From Acidobacteriota bacterium (GTDB lineage Bacteria; Acidobacteriota; UBA890), in the NCBI GenBank assembly GCA_022563115.1, contig JADFNY010000191.1, positions 1-7,258 of the forward strand: a DNA stretch of 7,258 bases. The letters are read 5' to 3'. Made by a program: the position numbers and the translations under genes. Positions 6,703-7,258 of the stretch are shown here, one piece after another (the stretch's first letter is position 1; each line of letters starts with the position of its first letter). A model generated the notes under the pieces. It saw nothing but the letters and a program-made list of their open reading frames with translations. It had not been told where the DNA came from and searched no databases.

Positions 6703-6769
6703 GGAAACCTCGGCTATGTTCGGCAGCACCGACGGCGCAACCTTGTTTGAGCGAAGACCGACTATCAGC

Positions 6770-6799
6770 ATCCTAAGGCGGCGCGGTTCGTTTTGTCCA
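6770..6799 (-). promoter_or_regulatory. Putative promoter of the GGT-family gene
   Basis: On the minus strand TGGACA (6794-6799) is followed after 18 bases by TAGGAT (6770-6775), which would start transcription near 6763 and give a leader of about 60 bases. If correct, the in-frame ATG at 6771 is inside the promoter and cannot be the start, in agreement with the ribosome binding site at 6708-6711. Confidence 0.4.
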
Positions 6800-6809
6800 C
6801 AGAAACAGA

Positions 6810-6818
6810 GGGGGGGGG
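6810..6818. repeat. G9 homopolymer tract in a divergent promoter region
   Basis: Nine consecutive G (C on the other strand) lie 11 bases upstream of the -35 candidate of the GGT-family gene and 93 bases before the start of the SUMF1-fold gene. Tracts of this length can slip during replication. Confidence 0.6.
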
Positions 6819-6826
6819 TGCGCCAG

Positions 6827-6843
6827 GTTGGCCCCCGACCAAC
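6827..6843. repeat. Short inverted repeat upstream of the SUMF1-fold gene
   Basis: GTTGG (6827-6831), seven bases, CCAAC (6839-6843). It sits in the 209-base divergent spacer and could be an operator half-site pair. A five-base stem is short enough to occur by chance. I see no clear -35/-10 pair for the plus-strand gene in this spacer. Confidence 0.25.
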
Positions 6844-6911
6844 GATAGGTGAGACAATCGATCGAGCTCGGTGAGATCGAGTACCCGGCAGAAATCAACA
6901 CGGAGGATGGA

Positions 6912-7258
6912 ATGGGGGAGCAGGAAACGTTCGACTTGATCGACCTGGGTGGTCCGGCTTGGGTTCGACTCCAAAGCGCCGCGTTCCAGATGGGATCGGA
7001 CAGCGGTCGTGACGACGCCCGACCGGTCCACGACGTGCGTCTTGCGGAGTTTCGAATCTCGCGCCACCCGGTCACGAATGCGCAGTATGCCGCTTTCGTA
7101 CGCGAAACAGGCAGAGCCGCGCTGCAGCACTGGCCCGACGGGGAGATGCCTGCGGACAAGGCGGACCATCCGGTGACCTACGTTTCGTGGGGCGATGCAC
7201 AGGCGTTCTGCAGCTGGCTCACCGGGCGCGTCGGGGCCGGGGACGGGGCCGCGCACCT
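6912..7258 (+). CDS. Formylglycine-generating-enzyme (SUMF1)-fold protein, N-terminal part (cut by right edge)
   Basis: The plus-strand frame starting at the ATG at 6912 stays open to the end of the window (115 full codons). GGAGG at 6902-6906 lies five bases before the ATG. Signature blocks of the SUMF1/FGE-sulfatase fold appear in order: FQMGSD (25-30), RPVHDV (37-42), a strand and VTNAQYAAF (54-62), and HPVTYVSWGDAQAFCSWL (86-103). The fold is used by copper-dependent enzymes that turn a sulfatase cysteine into formylglycine, by EgtB-type sulfoxide synthases, and by many non-catalytic binding proteins. The residues that separate these groups lie in the C-terminal half, which is missing. 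There is no signal peptide, so the protein is probably cytoplasmic. The frame is open upstream to a GTG at 6849, which would add 21 residues but has no ribosome binding site. No sulfatase gene is present in the window. Confidence 0.85.
   Translation, partial: MGEQETFDLIDLGGPAWVRLQSAAFQMGSDSGRDDARPVHDVRLAEFRISRHPVTNAQYAAFVRETGRAALQHWPDGEMPADKADHPVTYVSWGDAQAFCSWLTGRVGAGDGAAH

Noticed and set aside
5395..6750. A 451-codon open frame on the plus strand, antisense to the hydrolase gene
   Set aside because: Its translation is rich in Val, Gly, Arg and Leu without any family motif, and it mirrors the codons of a gene with clear GGT homology. Long antisense frames are common at this G+C content.
6703..6771. 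ATG at 6771 as start of the hydrolase gene
   Set aside because: The added 23 residues precede a complete signal peptide, there is no ribosome binding site before it, and the codon overlaps the -10 candidate.
6765..7256. A 163-codon minus-strand frame near the right edge
   Set aside because: It is antisense to the SUMF1-fold gene, whose motifs are clear, and it would run through the promoter of the hydrolase gene.
1..7258. CRISPR arrays, insertion sequences, tRNA or rRNA genes
   Set aside because: No regularly spaced repeats, transposase motifs, terminal inverted repeats with target duplications, or RNA gene signatures were seen by eye.

Overview
The window is G+C-rich (roughly two thirds by eye) and codes for an unusually secreted set of proteins. 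Four of the six gene products start with a Sec-type signal peptide, one starts with a lipoprotein signal, and only the last (partial) one lacks an export signal. Strong AGGAGG-type ribosome binding sites, a lipobox, a c-type cytochrome and PQQ- and copper-protein families point to a Gram-negative aerobe with a busy periplasm. The gene set resembles environmental Gemmatimonadota or Acidobacteriota-like genomes, but that placement is an impression from family content and was not tested.

Layout. (1) Minus strand, 1-2310: a 685-residue soluble PQQ-dependent dehydrogenase (membrane glucose dehydrogenase-like propeller without the membrane anchor), followed by the start of a lipoprotein gene that runs off the left edge. 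(2) 2311-2471: a 161-bp divergent control region in which each gene carries the same element just upstream of its ribosome binding site. (3) Plus strand, 2472-4761: a two-gene unit. The first gene is a fusion of a monoheme cytochrome c domain to a copper type II (PHM/DBH-like) monooxygenase-type domain with all six expected copper ligands. The second is a secreted two-domain protein of unknown function whose only cysteines are an adjacent pair. (4) 4762-4878: a short convergent gap with at most a weak hairpin. (5) Minus strand, 4879-6702: a secreted gamma-glutamyltransferase-fold Ntn hydrolase that keeps the catalytic threonine but has lost the two residues that grip the gamma-glutamyl alpha-carboxylate and alpha-amine. 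(6) 6703-6911: a second divergent spacer with a promoter candidate, a G9 tract and a small inverted repeat. (7) 6912-7258: the 5' part of a gene for a formylglycine-generating-enzyme/SUMF1-fold protein, cut by the right edge.

How the genes may work together (inference). The PQQ dehydrogenase has no heme or membrane anchor of its own, so it needs an electron acceptor. The divergent gene encodes a periplasmic cytochrome c fused to a copper monooxygenase domain, and a symmetric element sits at both gene starts, so coordinated control and perhaps electron exchange between quinoprotein, heme and copper centres is plausible. The secreted partner with the Cys-Cys pair would be an accessory or substrate-binding component of the cytochrome-copper protein. 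The hydrolase and the SUMF1-fold gene form a separate divergent pair with no visible functional link to the redox genes.
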